NCBI GenBank assembly: GCA_963812945.1
Contig: CAWEXD010000008.1
Location: forward strand, 2,976,001 to 3,040,000
Length of the DNA stretch: 64,000 nucleotides
Direction of reading: 5' to 3'
From: DASRDR01 sp963812945 [NCBI: uncultured Candidatus Rokubacteria bacterium]
GTDB taxonomy: Bacteria > Methylomirabilota > Methylomirabilia > Rokubacteriales
The notes under the pieces are model-generated. The model was not told where the DNA came from. It saw only the letters and a program-made list of their open reading frames with translations, and ran no database searches. Positions 7,311 through 15,905 of this stretch are shown here, piece by piece. A program made the position numbers and the translations under genes. Each line of letters starts with the position of its first letter. The stretch's first letter is position 1.

Positions 7311-8718
7311 ACGCCGGGCAGCCCCTACCGCGCGCTCCTCGCCCGGGCCGGCTGCGAGCCCGGCGACCTCGAGCGCCTCGTCGGCCGGGACGGTCTCGAG
7401 GGCGCGCTCCGCGCCCTCGCGAGGAGGGCGTGTACGTGACGGTCGACGAGTTCAAGGGCCGCCGGCCGATCGTGCGCGGCGGCCGTCTCTCGCCGCGACG
7501 CCGCGGGCCTTCCGGCGTCGCGCGGCGGCGAGCCCCCTCTCGGTCCGGACGGGTGGCAGCCGGGGCGAGGGCGTGGCGATCCCGGTCGACCTCGCGTGGG
7601 TGCGCGACCGGGCCGCGCACCTGCCGCTCGCCTTCGACGCGCTCGGCTGGCAGGGCTCGCGGGTCGCCGTGTGGGGCGTGCCGGGGGCGGCGGCGATGAT
7701 CCGGATGCTCGAATACGCCGCGGCCGGCATGCGGCCCGAGCGCTGGTTCTCCCCCGTGAGGCCGGACTCGCCGGGCCTCCACCCCCGGTACCGGTGGAGC
7801 GCGCGCGCGATGCGCTGGGCGAGCCTCGCCGCGGGGACGGCCCTGCCCACGCCCGAGCACGTCTCCCCTGAGGACCCGGGGCCGGTGCTCGACTGGACCC
7901 GGGCGGTGCTCGCCGCGGGCGGCCGCCCGTACCTCCACACGATCGCGAGCGCGGCGGTGCGCCTGGCCGAGGCCGCGCTCGCGCGCGGCCAGACGCTCGA
8001 GGGCGTGCGCCTCACGATGGGCAGCGAGCCGATCACGGCCGCGCGGCTCCGCACGGTGCGGGGCGCCGGCGCGGAGGCGCTCCCGCGCTACGCCACCGTG
8101 GAATGCGGGCCCATCGGCTTCGGCTGCGCCGCGCCCGAGGGCCCGGACGACGTCCACGTCCTCGGCGATCTCCACGCCGTCGTCCAGGCCGGGGTCGCGC
8201 TCGCGCCCGGGGTCGGCGCCGACACGCTCCTGGTCACCTCGCTCCGGCCGACCGCCACGCTCGCCCTGCTGAACCTCTCGCTGGGCGACGTGGCGGCGCT
8301 CCGCGAGCGGGCGTGCGGCTGCCGGCTCGACCGGGCGGGCTGGCGGACGCATCTCCTCGGCGTCCGGAGCGCGGAGAAGCTGACCGCCGCGGGAATGGCC
8401 TTCCTCGACACGGACGTCGTCGCCGTCCTGGAGGAATCGCTCCCGCGGCGCTTCGGCGGCGGCCCCGCCGACTACCAGCTCGTCGAGGAGGAAGGGCCCG
8501 GCGGAGAGGCGCGGCTCCGCCTCCTCGTGCACCCGCGGGTGGGGCCGCTCGATCCCGGCGCGGTCGTGGACGCGTTCCTGGCGGGCATCGGCCAGGATTC
8601 GGGCGCCCGGAAGGTCGGCGAGCTCGCGTGGCGAGGCGCGGGGCTCCTCCGGCTCGAGCGCCGCCCGCCGGTGGCGACGGCGGCGGGCAAGATCCTGCAC
8701 CTCCACGCGCCGCGCTGA
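7311..8718 (+). pseudogene. broken adenylate-forming enzyme (PaaK/coenzyme F390 synthetase-like)
   Basis: This is a paralogue of the intact 528-residue protein at 60315-61901, spread over three frames: YRALLARAGCEPGDLERLVG (about 7320-7430), EEGVYVTVDEFKGRRPIVRG (about 7420-7480), then RGEGVAIPVDLAWVRD to the end (about 7560-8718). Shared blocks with the intact copy include EKLTAAGM, DTDVV, RFGGGP-DYQLVE and the C-terminal GK-LHLH. The first 70 residues or so of the intact copy are absent, replaced by the AhpD fragment. The family activates carboxylic acids with ATP; the substrate is unknown. From 7560 on, the single frame could still make about 385 residues, but without a recognised start. 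Confidence 0.65.
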
Positions 8719-8805
8719 TCGGCTCGCCCCGTGCACGCCCGCGGCGCGACGGCGCCTCACACGGCCCGATGCTATACTCACGCCGCGCTGGCGGTCCCGC
8801 ACACC

Positions 8806-9654
8806 ATGTCGACGCTCCGGCACTTCCTCGACGCGATCAAGGTCGAGCACACCGTCTTCGCGCTCCCGTTCGCCTACCTCGGCATGGTGCTGGCGGCGCG
8901 CGGGTGGCCTGGCTGGCACGCGTTCCTCTGGATCACGGTGGCCATGGTCGCGGCCCGGACGACCGCGATGGCGGCGAACCGGCTGATCGACCGCCGCCTG
9001 GACGCGCGGAACCCGAGGACCGCCGGCCGCCACCTCCCGCGGGGGCTCCTCGCGCCGCGCGACCTCGCCGTGGCCGCCGTGTGCTCCGCGGCGCTCTTCT
9101 TCCTCGCCGCCTGGCAGCTCGGGCCGCTCTGCCTCGCGCTCGCCCCCGTCGCCCTCGTCTTCCTGGTCGGCTACTCCTACACGAAGCGCTTCACCTGGCT
9201 CTCCCACTGGATCCTCGGCTTCACCGACGGCGCGGCGACGGCCGGCGCCTGGATCGCGGTGCGCGGCACGATGGAGACGCCCGCCTGGCTCCTCTGGCTC
9301 GCCGTCACCGTGTGGATCGCGGGCTTCGACCTCCTCTACGCCTGTCAGGACGTCGAGTTCGACCGCCGGGAGGGCCTCCACTCGGTGCCCGCGCGGTTCG
9401 GCATCGCCGCCGCGCTGCGGGCGGCGCGCGTGTCGCACGTCGTCACGGCGCTGGCGCTCGCCGCCGCGGGGTGGACGCTCGGGCTCGGCGTCCTCTACTG
9501 GATCGGCTGGCTGGTCGTGGTAGGGCTCCTGGTCTACGAGCACACGCTCGTCTCCGCGACCGACCTCTCGCGGCTCGACATGGCCTTCTTCAACGTGAAC
9601 GGCTACATCAGCGTGATCACGTTCGTGGCCGCCGTCGCAGGGCTGTGGTACTAG
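8806..9654 (+). CDS. ubiA: UbiA-family prenyltransferase (MqnP-like)
   Basis: 282 residues from ATG 8806 (MSTLRHFLDAIKVEHTVFAL). It has about eight transmembrane helices and both Asp-rich prenyl-diphosphate motifs: NRLIDRRLDARNPRT near residue 62 and DVEFDRREGLHSVP near 182. UbiA enzymes attach a polyprenyl chain to an aromatic quinone head group in the membrane. The second motif and the pairing with UbiD and UbiE fit the futalosine menaquinone pathway (MqnP role), which is inference. The frame extends 25 codons upstream, but that extension has no family similarity. A TATACT hexamer at 8773-8778 would give a leader of about 20 nt. Confidence 0.9.
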   Translation: MSTLRHFLDAIKVEHTVFALPFAYLGMVLAARGWPGWHAFLWITVAMVAARTTAMAANRLIDRRLDARNPRTAGRHLPRGLLAPRDLAVAAVCSAALFFLAAWQLGPLCLALAPVALVFLVGYSYTKRFTWLSHWILGFTDGAATAGAWIAVRGTMETPAWLLWLAVTVWIAGFDLLYACQDVEFDRREGLHSVPARFGIAAALRAARVSHVVTALALAAAGWTLGLGVLYWIGWLVVVGLLVYEHTLVSATDLSRLDMAFFNVNGYISVITFVAAVAGLWY

Positions 9655-9717
9655 CGTCTCTCGGTCCTCATGGTCTCCCGAGCTCCCGCGGGGCCTGTCG
9701 CCGGCTCGGCCCGGTCG

Positions 9718-9743
9718 CGGCTTCGCTCCGTCACCCGTTCGCC
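9718..9743. repeat. dispersed intergenic repeat, copy B (upstream of ubiE)
   Basis: Identical to 5568-5593 over 26 bp, with similar flanks. Here an extra ~80 bp containing a GGCCGCGACC/GGTCGCGGCC inverted repeat (about 9747-9772) is inserted before the shared CGGCGCCACCCGCG tail at about 9818. It occupies most of the 200-bp ubiA-ubiE gap. Confidence 0.7.
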
Positions 9744-9856
9744 ACAGGCCGCGACCTGAACGGTCGCGGCCCGATGGCGAAGGGGTCCCACTTCGCTGTG
9801 CCGCGCCCGGGCCGAACCGGCGCCACCCGCGGGCGCGCGCCCGACGTCGCCCCGCC

Positions 9857-10609
9857 GTGACCCGCACGGACGGCCAGATGGACAAGGCGACGCGGGTGCG
9901 GGCCATGTTCCAGCGGATCGCGCCGCGGTACGACCTCATGAACCGGCTCATGACCGGCGGCCGCGACCAGGCGTGGCGCCGGACGGCCGCGCGCCTGGCC
10001 GCGCCGCCGCCGGGGAGCCTTGCCCTCGACCTCGCCACCGGGACGGGGGACCTCGCCCGGGCGCTGCTCGGCGAGAGCCGCGTGCGCGGCGTGATCGGCG
10101 TGGACTTCGTCGAGGGCATGCTGCGTCTCGCGCACGCCAAGTTCGCCGAGCTCGGGGAGCGGCGGGTGCGGCTCCTCGCGGGGGACGCGCTCGCGCTCCC
10201 GTTCGCCGACGGCGCGTTCGGCTGCGTGGCGTCGGCCTTCCTGCTCCGGAACCTGGCGGACCTCCGGGCGGGCCTTGCCGAGATGCGCCGGGTGACGGCG
10301 CCGGGCGGGAGCGTGGTCGCGCTCGAGATCACGCAGCCGACGCTGCCCGGGTGGCGGCAGGCGTTCCGCCTCTACTTCCACCGCGTGGTCCCGGCGGTCG
10401 GGGCCGCGATCGCGGGGAACCGCGAGGCTTACACGTACCTTCCCCAGTCGGTCGACCGCTTCGTGACGCCGGGCGAGCTCGCGCGGCTCATGGAGGCGGT
10501 GGGGCTCCGCGACGTGCGCGTCCGGCGCGTCGGCCTCGGGACCGTCACTATTCACGTTGGCCACGTCGGCCATGTCGGGCACGCTCGCTCCGCGGGCGCG
10601 GCCGCCTGA
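9857..10609 (+). CDS. ubiE: demethylmenaquinone/ubiquinone methyltransferase UbiE/MenG
   Basis: 250 residues from GTG 9857 (ATG 9878 is an alternative). Class I SAM methyltransferase: motif I is LDLATGTGDLA near residue 55, and the UbiE signatures RIAPRYDLMNRLMTGG at the start and YLPQSVDRF-TPGELA near the end are present. It C-methylates the prenylated quinone ring, the last step of menaquinone synthesis, consistent with ubiD and ubiA upstream. The C-terminus carries an odd short GHVGHVGH repeat not seen in family members, so the last 15-20 residues may be a local expansion. Confidence 0.92.
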   Translation: MTRTDGQMDKATRVRAMFQRIAPRYDLMNRLMTGGRDQAWRRTAARLAAPPPGSLALDLATGTGDLARALLGESRVRGVIGVDFVEGMLRLAHAKFAELGERRVRLLAGDALALPFADGAFGCVASAFLLRNLADLRAGLAEMRRVTAPGGSVVALEITQPTLPGWRQAFRLYFHRVVPAVGAAIAGNREAYTYLPQSVDRFVTPGELARLMEAVGLRDVRVRRVGLGTVTIHVGHVGHVGHARSAGAAA

Positions 10610-10624
10610 CCGGAGGCTCTTTCG

Positions 10625-11422
10625 ATGCCCTTCCTCGAGCGTGACGGCTCCACCCTCTACTACGAGACGCACGGCCAGGGCCCGGCGCTCGTCTTCGCCC
10701 ACGGCCTCGGCGGGAGCCACCTCGCCTGGTGGCAGCAGGTGCCGCACTTCCGCGACCGCTACACGTGCGTGACCTTCGACCACCGGGGCTTCGGGCTCTC
10801 GCGCGGGACGCCGGGCGGCCCCGGCCCGGAGGCCTTCGTCGACGACCTCGCCGCGCTGGTCGACCACCTGGAGCTCGCGGACGTCCGGCTGGTCGCGCAG
10901 TCGATGGGCGGCTGGACCTGCCTCGGCTACGCGCTCCGCCATCCGGACCGGGTGCGTGCCCTCGTCCTCGCCTGCACCACCGGCACGCTCGGCGATCCCG
11001 AGACGGAGCGCCTCTACCGCGCGCACGCCGCGAACCGGCCGGAGGCTGCGCTCGCCGCGCGGGGGATCCATCCGGCGTGCGGCGAGCGGATGGCGCGGGA
11101 GCAGCCCGCGCTCCACTTCCTCTACCGCGAGATGGACGCGCTCTCCCACGACCTCGACAAGGACGCCGTGCGGCGCCAGCTCATCAAGATGCGGACGACG
11201 CCCCGCACGGTGGTGGCCACCCTCTCGATGCCACTCCTCTGCATCACCGGCCAGGAGGACGCCGTCATCCCGCCGGCGGCCGTCGCCGTCCTCGCCGGGC
11301 TCGTCCCCGGCGCCCGGCTCTCGGGCGTGCCGGAGGCCGGCCACTCCGTCTACTGGGAGCGCCCCGCGGCGTTCAACCGCCTGGTCGACGACTTCCTCCG
11401 CGACGTCGACGGCGGCGAGTGA
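10625..11422 (+). CDS. alpha/beta-fold hydrolase
   Basis: 265 residues with a complete catalytic triad pattern. The oxyanion block HGLGGSH is near residue 26, the nucleophile is S93 in AQSMGGW, the acid is in TGQEDAVIPP, and the histidine is in EAGHSVYWE. Residues 50-60 (FDHRGFGLS) are also typical. It resembles soluble carboxylesterase/lactonase enzymes such as 3-oxoadipate enol-lactonases; exact substrate unknown. It begins 15 nt after ubiE with GGAGG upstream, and crcB starts 22 nt after its stop, so all three may be one transcript. Confidence 0.85.
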   Translation: MPFLERDGSTLYYETHGQGPALVFAHGLGGSHLAWWQQVPHFRDRYTCVTFDHRGFGLSRGTPGGPGPEAFVDDLAALVDHLELADVRLVAQSMGGWTCLGYALRHPDRVRALVLACTTGTLGDPETERLYRAHAANRPEAALAARGIHPACGERMAREQPALHFLYREMDALSHDLDKDAVRRQLIKMRTTPRTVVATLSMPLLCITGQEDAVIPPAAVAVLAGLVPGARLSGVPEAGHSVYWERPAAFNRLVDDFLRDVDGGE

Positions 11423-11444
11423 CGCCGGGGCGCCGGGTCGTCGC

Positions 11445-11822
11445 ATGACGGCGTATCTGCTCGTCGCGCTCGGTTCGGGGATCGGCGGGGCGCTCCGCCA
11501 CGCGATCAACGTCGGAGCGTCGCGTCTCCTGGGCACCGGCTGGCCCTACGGCACCTTCACGGTCAATCTGGTCGGCTCGTTCGCGATCGGTGTCATCGCG
11601 GGGTGGTTCGCCCTGAAGGGCCATGCCTCTCAAGGATGGCTGCTGTTCCTCACGACCGGCGTCCTGGGCGGGTTCACCACCTTCTCGGCGTTCTCACTCG
11701 ACGTCGCGTTGCTCTGGGAACGCGGGCGCCCGGACCTGGCCGGGCTCTACGCCGTCGGGTCGGTCCTCCTGTCCATCGGAGCGCTCTTCCTCGCCCTGGC
11801 GCTGGTACGCCGCTTCCCCTAG
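11445..11822 (+). CDS. crcB: fluoride ion channel CrcB/Fluc
   Basis: 125 residues with four transmembrane helices. It shows the family blocks GGALRHAIN, the pore asparagine in TFTVNLVGSF, and TTGVLGGFTTFSAFSLD, which forms the Na+ site and the phenylalanine box. Fluc proteins are dual-topology dimers that export fluoride. A single copy of this length implies a homodimer. The start is ATG 11445 (MTAYLLVALG). No fluoride riboswitch is recognisable in the 22-nt gap upstream. Ends close to a TATACT promoter-like site for the next gene. Confidence 0.93.
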   Translation: MTAYLLVALGSGIGGALRHAINVGASRLLGTGWPYGTFTVNLVGSFAIGVIAGWFALKGHASQGWLLFLTTGVLGGFTTFSAFSLDVALLWERGRPDLAGLYAVGSVLLSIGALFLALALVRRFP

Positions 11823-11900
11823 TGCGGGGGTGGCGCGGTCACCGGCCCGCGCCTATACTCCAGTCGGGCCGCAGCGGCCGATCTCAATACGAACCATTCG

Positions 11901-11930
11901 GGCCAAACCGGGCCAAATCAGGCCAAATCA
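11901..11930 (+). repeat. three 10-bp direct repeats GGCCAAA(N)3 in a 5' leader
   Basis: GGCCAAACCG, GGCCAAATCA and GGCCAAATCA run head to tail at 11901, 11911 and 11921, ending directly at the GGAAGGAG Shine-Dalgarno of the aldolase gene (GTG 11945). A TATACT -10-like hexamer at 11854-11859 lies upstream, so the repeats would fall in the untranslated leader. The spacing of one helical turn suggests a protein-binding array or a leader element. Confidence 0.55.
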
Positions 11931-11944
11931 GGAAGGAGCCTCAG

Positions 11945-12733
11945 GTGCGCGAGAACACGGTGAAGTCGATCTGGGCCAAGGGCGGGGTCGTGGTCAACGG
12001 GTGGCTCTCGATCCCGTCGAGCTTCTCGGCGGAGGTCATGGCGCACCAGGGCTTCGACTCCCTGGTCGTGGACATGCAGCACGGCGTCGTCGACTACCAG
12101 ACCGCCGTGACGATGCTCCAGGCAATCTCGACGACGGCGGTGATCCCGTTCGCGCGCGTCCCCTGGAACGACCCGGCCCACATCATGAAGATCCTGGACG
12201 CCGGCGCCTACGGGATCATCTGCCCGATGATCAACAGCCGGAAGGAAGCCGAGCAGCTGGTCCGCACGTGCAAGTACGCGCCCAAGGGCTTCCGGAGCTT
12301 CGGGCCCGTGCGCGCCTCGATCTACGGGGGCTCGGACTACGCCCAGCACGCGAACGACACGATCGTCGTGATGCCGATGATCGAGACGAAAGAGGCCGTG
12401 CAGAACATCGACGAGATCCTCAGCACCCCGGGGGTCGACGCGATCTACGTCGGCCCCGCCGACCTCTCGCTCACGCTCGGCTGCACGCCGAAGCTCGACC
12501 AGACCGAGGCGCCCGTCGTCGAGGCGCTCGGCAAGATCCTGGCGGCCTGCAAGCGCCACAACGTCGTCCCCGGCCTCCACAACGCGACGAGCGGCTACGC
12601 GCTCAAGATGGCCGCCCAGGGCTGGCAGTTCGTGACCCTCGCGAGCGACAGCCGGTTCCTCGCCGCCAAGGCGGCCGAGGAGGCCGCCGCCGTGAAGCAG
12701 ACGGTGGCGAGCGGGAAGCTTCCCGCCTACTGA
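11945..12733 (+). CDS. HpcH/HpaI family aldolase (2,4-dihydroxyhept-2-ene-1,7-dioate aldolase-like)
   Basis: 262 residues from GTG 11945, chosen for the GGAAGGAG 7 nt upstream and because MRENTVKSIWAKGGVVVNGW is the normal family start. This class II, metal-dependent pyruvate aldolase fold has a phosphate/carboxylate-binding arginine region, a metal-ligand glutamate in MPMIETKEAV, and the aspartate in YVGPADLSLT. Family members cleave 4-hydroxy-2-oxo acids to pyruvate and an aldehyde in aromatic degradation; the exact substrate is not readable. The three leader repeats upstream hint at specific control. Confidence 0.9.
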   Translation: MRENTVKSIWAKGGVVVNGWLSIPSSFSAEVMAHQGFDSLVVDMQHGVVDYQTAVTMLQAISTTAVIPFARVPWNDPAHIMKILDAGAYGIICPMINSRKEAEQLVRTCKYAPKGFRSFGPVRASIYGGSDYAQHANDTIVVMPMIETKEAVQNIDEILSTPGVDAIYVGPADLSLTLGCTPKLDQTEAPVVEALGKILAACKRHNVVPGLHNATSGYALKMAAQGWQFVTLASDSRFLAAKAAEEAAAVKQTVASGKLPAY

Positions 12734-12814
12734 GCGCCGCGGCCCGGCGAGACTGGCGGCGGCCGCGCCGGCTGGGTCCCGGCGCTCGCCGCCCGGCGCC
12801 GGCGGCGCGATAGA

Positions 12815-13132
12815 ATGGCCGTGGTGAAGGCCGTACTCCTCTGCTTGTTCCTGACCCTGGCCGGTCTCGGCCAGCCGGATGTGTCCGGCGCATACGACAA
12901 CCGGCGCGGGTTCTGGGTCCGCGGCTACCTCCAGTGGATCGCCGGCTCGAAGCTCATGCTCCTGGCTGACTCCGGCGCGAACGTTGCGATCACCGAAGTC
13001 GAACAGAGCGCGTACCAGGCGCTGGAGCAGGGCGAGGGGATCACCATCACGGGCGTCGTGAAGCCGCCCGTGAACGTCGACGATCGGTTCATGCCGTATC
13101 TCGCCTTGTCGATACGAAGGGACCGCCCGTGA
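12815..13132 (+). CDS. small secreted protein of unknown function
   Basis: 105 residues from ATG 12815. Residues 1-25 form a signal peptide (LLCLFLTLAGLGQPDVSGAY). The mature part has alternating beta-type sequence, with RGYLQWIAGSKLMLL and GITITGVVKPP, suggestive of a small OB-like beta-barrel; I do not recognise a family. A TAGAAT -10-like hexamer at 12811-12816 overlaps the ATG, so the real start may be the leaderless GTG at 12824. No obvious operon partner; the next gene starts 53 nt later across a hairpin. Confidence 0.65.
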   Translation: MAVVKAVLLCLFLTLAGLGQPDVSGAYDNRRGFWVRGYLQWIAGSKLMLLADSGANVAITEVEQSAYQALEQGEGITITGVVKPPVNVDDRFMPYLALSIRRDRP

Positions 13133-13139
13133 ACTAGCC

Positions 13140-13159
13140 GTCACGCGTGCGCGCGTGAC
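13140..13159. repeat. hairpin GTCACGCG-TGCG-CGCGTGAC
   Basis: A perfect 8-bp-arm inverted repeat between the small secreted protein and the amine oxidase. There is no T-run, so it is not a standard intrinsic terminator. It could be an operator or a weak attenuator. Confidence 0.4.
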
Positions 13160-13185
13160 CGAACCGACGACCCGGAGGTGCGACC

Positions 13186-14802
13186 ATGGCCAGGACCCCC
13201 CTCCTGCGCTCCCTCCGTCGACTCTTCGCCGAGCACCGGACGGCCCGCGACCTCGGTGTGCCCGTCGAGGCGCTCCGCGAGCGCCGCGCCCGCGCTGCCG
13301 AGAAGTCGGCCCGCCGCGGCCTCACGCGTCGCCGGTTCCTGGCGGGGGCCGGGGCCGCCTCCGCCCTCGTCGCCGCGCCGCGCCGGGCGCGCGGCGCCGA
13401 TCCCGTCGTCGCCATCGTGGGCGCGGGCATCGCCGGCCTGACCTGCGCGCTCGAGCTCGCCGACCGGGGCATCGTCTCGACCGTCTACGAGGCGTCCGGC
13501 CGCGTGGGCGGACGGATGTTCTCGAACACCGGCTACTTCGCGGCCGGGCAGGTCACCGAGTGGGCCGGCGAGCTGATCGACACGGGTCACCGGACCATGC
13601 GGCGGCTCGCCCAGCGCTTCGACCTCGCCCTGGACGACCTGCTCGACGCGCAGCCCGATAACTCCGACGACGTCTATCGCTTCTTCGGCCACTACTATCC
13701 GAAGAGCCAGGCGGACGCCGACTTCTCGGACATCTTCGACCGGATCGCCGACGACGAGGCCGCCGCGCCGTTCCCCACCACCTTCGATTCGCACACCCCG
13801 GAGGGCCGGTCCCTCGACCGCGAGAGTGTCCGCCATTATGTCAACCGGCGCGTCCCCGGCGGCCACGAGTCGCCCCTCGGCGCGCTCCTCGACACGGCGT
13901 ACACCATCGAGTACGGCGCCGACAGCGTGGACCAGTCGGCCCTCAACCTGCTCTACCTGCTCGCCTTCCAGCCCCGGCCCCATCGGCTCTCCGTCTTCGG
14001 CGAGTCCGACGAGCGGTTCCACATCCGCGGCGGCAACCAGCAGCTCCCGAAGGCGATGGCCGCGGCGTTGCCCGAGGGGGTCACGACCGGCCACCAGCTC
14101 ACGCGGATCCGGGAGACCGCCGCCGGCCGCTATCGCCTCTGGTTCGAGCGCGGGACGGGGACGGTCGAGGTCGTGGCCGACTGGGTGGTCCTGGCCATGC
14201 CCTTCGCCGTCCTCGACCTCGTCGACCTCGCCGCCGCCGGCTTCGACGCGCTGAAGCGCCGGGCCATCGCCGAGCAGGGCCGGGGCCACAACGGGAAGCT
14301 CCAGCTGCAGCTCCGGGAGCGCCGCTGGCTGGGCGCCGGGCCGTGGCCGGGCCAGGCCAACGGCTCGAGCTACAGCGACACGGGCTACCAGGCGTCGTGG
14401 GAGGTCACGCGCGCCCAAAGCGGTACGCCCGGCATCCTGGTCTTCTACTCCGGCGGCTCGGTGACCGACGCCATGCGCACCACCCAGCCGTTCGCCACGG
14501 CCTCGAGCGTCAAGGTGCGGCAGGACGCCGAGACCGGCCTGGCCCAGCTCGCGCCCGTCTTCCCGGGCCTCGACTGGAACGGCCGGGCCACGCAGTCGCT
14601 CCCGCACCTGAGCCCGTTCTTCCGCGCGTCGTACTCCTTCTACAAGCCCGGCCAGTACACGACCTTCGCCGGCTACGAGGCGGTGCGCCAGGGCGGCGTG
14701 CTCTTCGCCGGCGAGCACACGTCCATCGACTTCCAGGGCTTCATGGAGGGCGGCGCCGCGGAGGGCAAGCGGGCCGCTCGGGAGCTGGCGGGCCTGATCT
14801 GA
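13186..14802 (+). CDS. Tat-exported flavin monoamine oxidase
   Basis: 538 residues. A basic N-terminal region carries the twin-arginine signal RRGLTRRRFLAGAGAASAL (about residues 44-62), so export is as a folded flavoprotein. The Rossmann FAD motif VAIVGAGIAGLTCALELADRG and the following YEASGRVGGRMFS are typical of the amine oxidase/monoamine oxidase superfamily. The C-terminal FAD block FAGEHTSIDFQGFMEGG is intact. It would oxidatively deaminate an amine or amino acid, giving H2O2. The long, charged N-region before the RR motif (40 residues) is unusual; a closer start is not obvious. Followed by the GH10 gene after 34 nt. Confidence 0.9.
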   Translation: MARTPLLRSLRRLFAEHRTARDLGVPVEALRERRARAAEKSARRGLTRRRFLAGAGAASALVAAPRRARGADPVVAIVGAGIAGLTCALELADRGIVSTVYEASGRVGGRMFSNTGYFAAGQVTEWAGELIDTGHRTMRRLAQRFDLALDDLLDAQPDNSDDVYRFFGHYYPKSQADADFSDIFDRIADDEAAAPFPTTFDSHTPEGRSLDRESVRHYVNRRVPGGHESPLGALLDTAYTIEYGADSVDQSALNLLYLLAFQPRPHRLSVFGESDERFHIRGGNQQLPKAMAAALPEGVTTGHQLTRIRETAAGRYRLWFERGTGTVEVVADWVVLAMPFAVLDLVDLAAAGFDALKRRAIAEQGRGHNGKLQLQLRERRWLGAGPWPGQANGSSYSDTGYQASWEVTRAQSGTPGILVFYSGGSVTDAMRTTQPFATASSVKVRQDAETGLAQLAPVFPGLDWNGRATQSLPHLSPFFRASYSFYKPGQYTTFAGYEAVRQGGVLFAGEHTSIDFQGFMEGGAAEGKRAARELAGLI

Positions 14803-14836
14803 GCCTCCGCCGCCCGTCCGGGTCGCCGCGCCGGGC

Positions 14837-15856
14837 ATGACCCCCGAGGCCATGCCGTCGCCCGGCCCGGCCGGCCCGCTCCGGACGGCCGCGGACGTCC
14901 CGGTCGGCGCCGCGGTCGATCCGGACCTCCTCGCGACGGACGCGGCGTACGCGCGGACGCTCGCGCGCGAGTTCAGCGCGATCACGCCCGAGAACGCGAT
15001 GAAGTGGGGGCCGGTGCATCCGGGCGAGGGCGAGTGGCACTTCGAGCCGGCCGACCAGCTCGTCGCCTTCGCCGAGGCGCATCGCATGCGCGTCCACGGC
15101 CACACGCTCGTCTGGCACCGGCAGCTCCCCGGCTGGCTCACGCCGGACCGGAGCCGGCGCGACGTGGCCCGCGCGCTCGCGACCCACATCGAGACCCTGG
15201 TGGGACGCTACCGGGGGCGCATCGCGGCGTGGGACGTCGTCAACGAGGCGATCAACGCCGGCGGCCGCCTGCGCCGCTCCGTGTTCCAGCGCGTCCTCGG
15301 GCCAGGCTATCTCGCCGACGCCTTCCGCCTGGCCCACGCCGCCGATCCCGCCGCGCAGCTCTACTACAACGACTTCGAGGCGGACGCACTCGGGCCGAAG
15401 GCGGACGCGGTGTACGCGTTCGTCGGGCGCCTCCTCGACAACGGCGTCCCGGTCCACGGGGTCGGGCTCCAGATGCACCTCCGCGCCACCCATCCGCCGG
15501 CGTCCGCGGCCATCGCGGCCCACGTCGAGCGGCTCACGGCGCTCGGCCTCGCGGTCCGGATCTCCGAGATGGACGTGCGCATCCGCCGCGTCCGGCGAGG
15601 CGATCCCCTCGCCCGCCAGCGCCGCGTGTACGAGGACGCGATCGCCGCGTGCGCGGGGAGTCCGGGCTTCGCGGGAGTGACGTTCTGGGGAGTGACGGAC
15701 GCCCACTCCTGGGTGCACGAGGAGTTCGGGCAGGACGCCCCGCTCCTCTTCGACCGGGACTACGTGCCCAAGCCCGCTTACTTCGGCGTCCGCGACGCCC
15801 TGGCGGCGGGCCTGGCGTGTCAGGCGGCGAGGGCCGCCGGCATGCCGCGGCCGTAG
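14837..15856 (+). CDS. GH10 endo-1,4-beta-xylanase
   Basis: 339 residues of a complete glycoside hydrolase family 10 barrel. The acid/base glutamate is about E137 in WDVVNEAI, the nucleophile about E244 in ISEMDVR. The substrate-binding blocks TPENAMKWGP, HGHTLVWHRQLP and GVTFWGVTDAHSW are all present. It cleaves internal xylan linkages. No signal peptide is visible (MTPEAMPSPGPAGPLRTAAD), unlike most xylanases. It may be intracellular and act on xylo-oligosaccharides, or the start may be misplaced. No other hemicellulase genes are nearby. Confidence 0.93.
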   Translation: MTPEAMPSPGPAGPLRTAADVPVGAAVDPDLLATDAAYARTLAREFSAITPENAMKWGPVHPGEGEWHFEPADQLVAFAEAHRMRVHGHTLVWHRQLPGWLTPDRSRRDVARALATHIETLVGRYRGRIAAWDVVNEAINAGGRLRRSVFQRVLGPGYLADAFRLAHAADPAAQLYYNDFEADALGPKADAVYAFVGRLLDNGVPVHGVGLQMHLRATHPPASAAIAAHVERLTALGLAVRISEMDVRIRRVRRGDPLARQRRVYEDAIAACAGSPGFAGVTFWGVTDAHSWVHEEFGQDAPLLFDRDYVPKPAYFGVRDALAAGLACQAARAAGMPRP

Positions 15857-15905
15857 TCACCCTCGGCGTCGTGGCAGACGCGCCATCGCGACGCGGGTGG
15901 CGGTG

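Noticed and set aside
7216-10332. 1038-codon minus-strand frame
   Set aside because: Shadow of ubiA/ubiE and the ligase remnant; charged, repetitive composition, no homology pattern.
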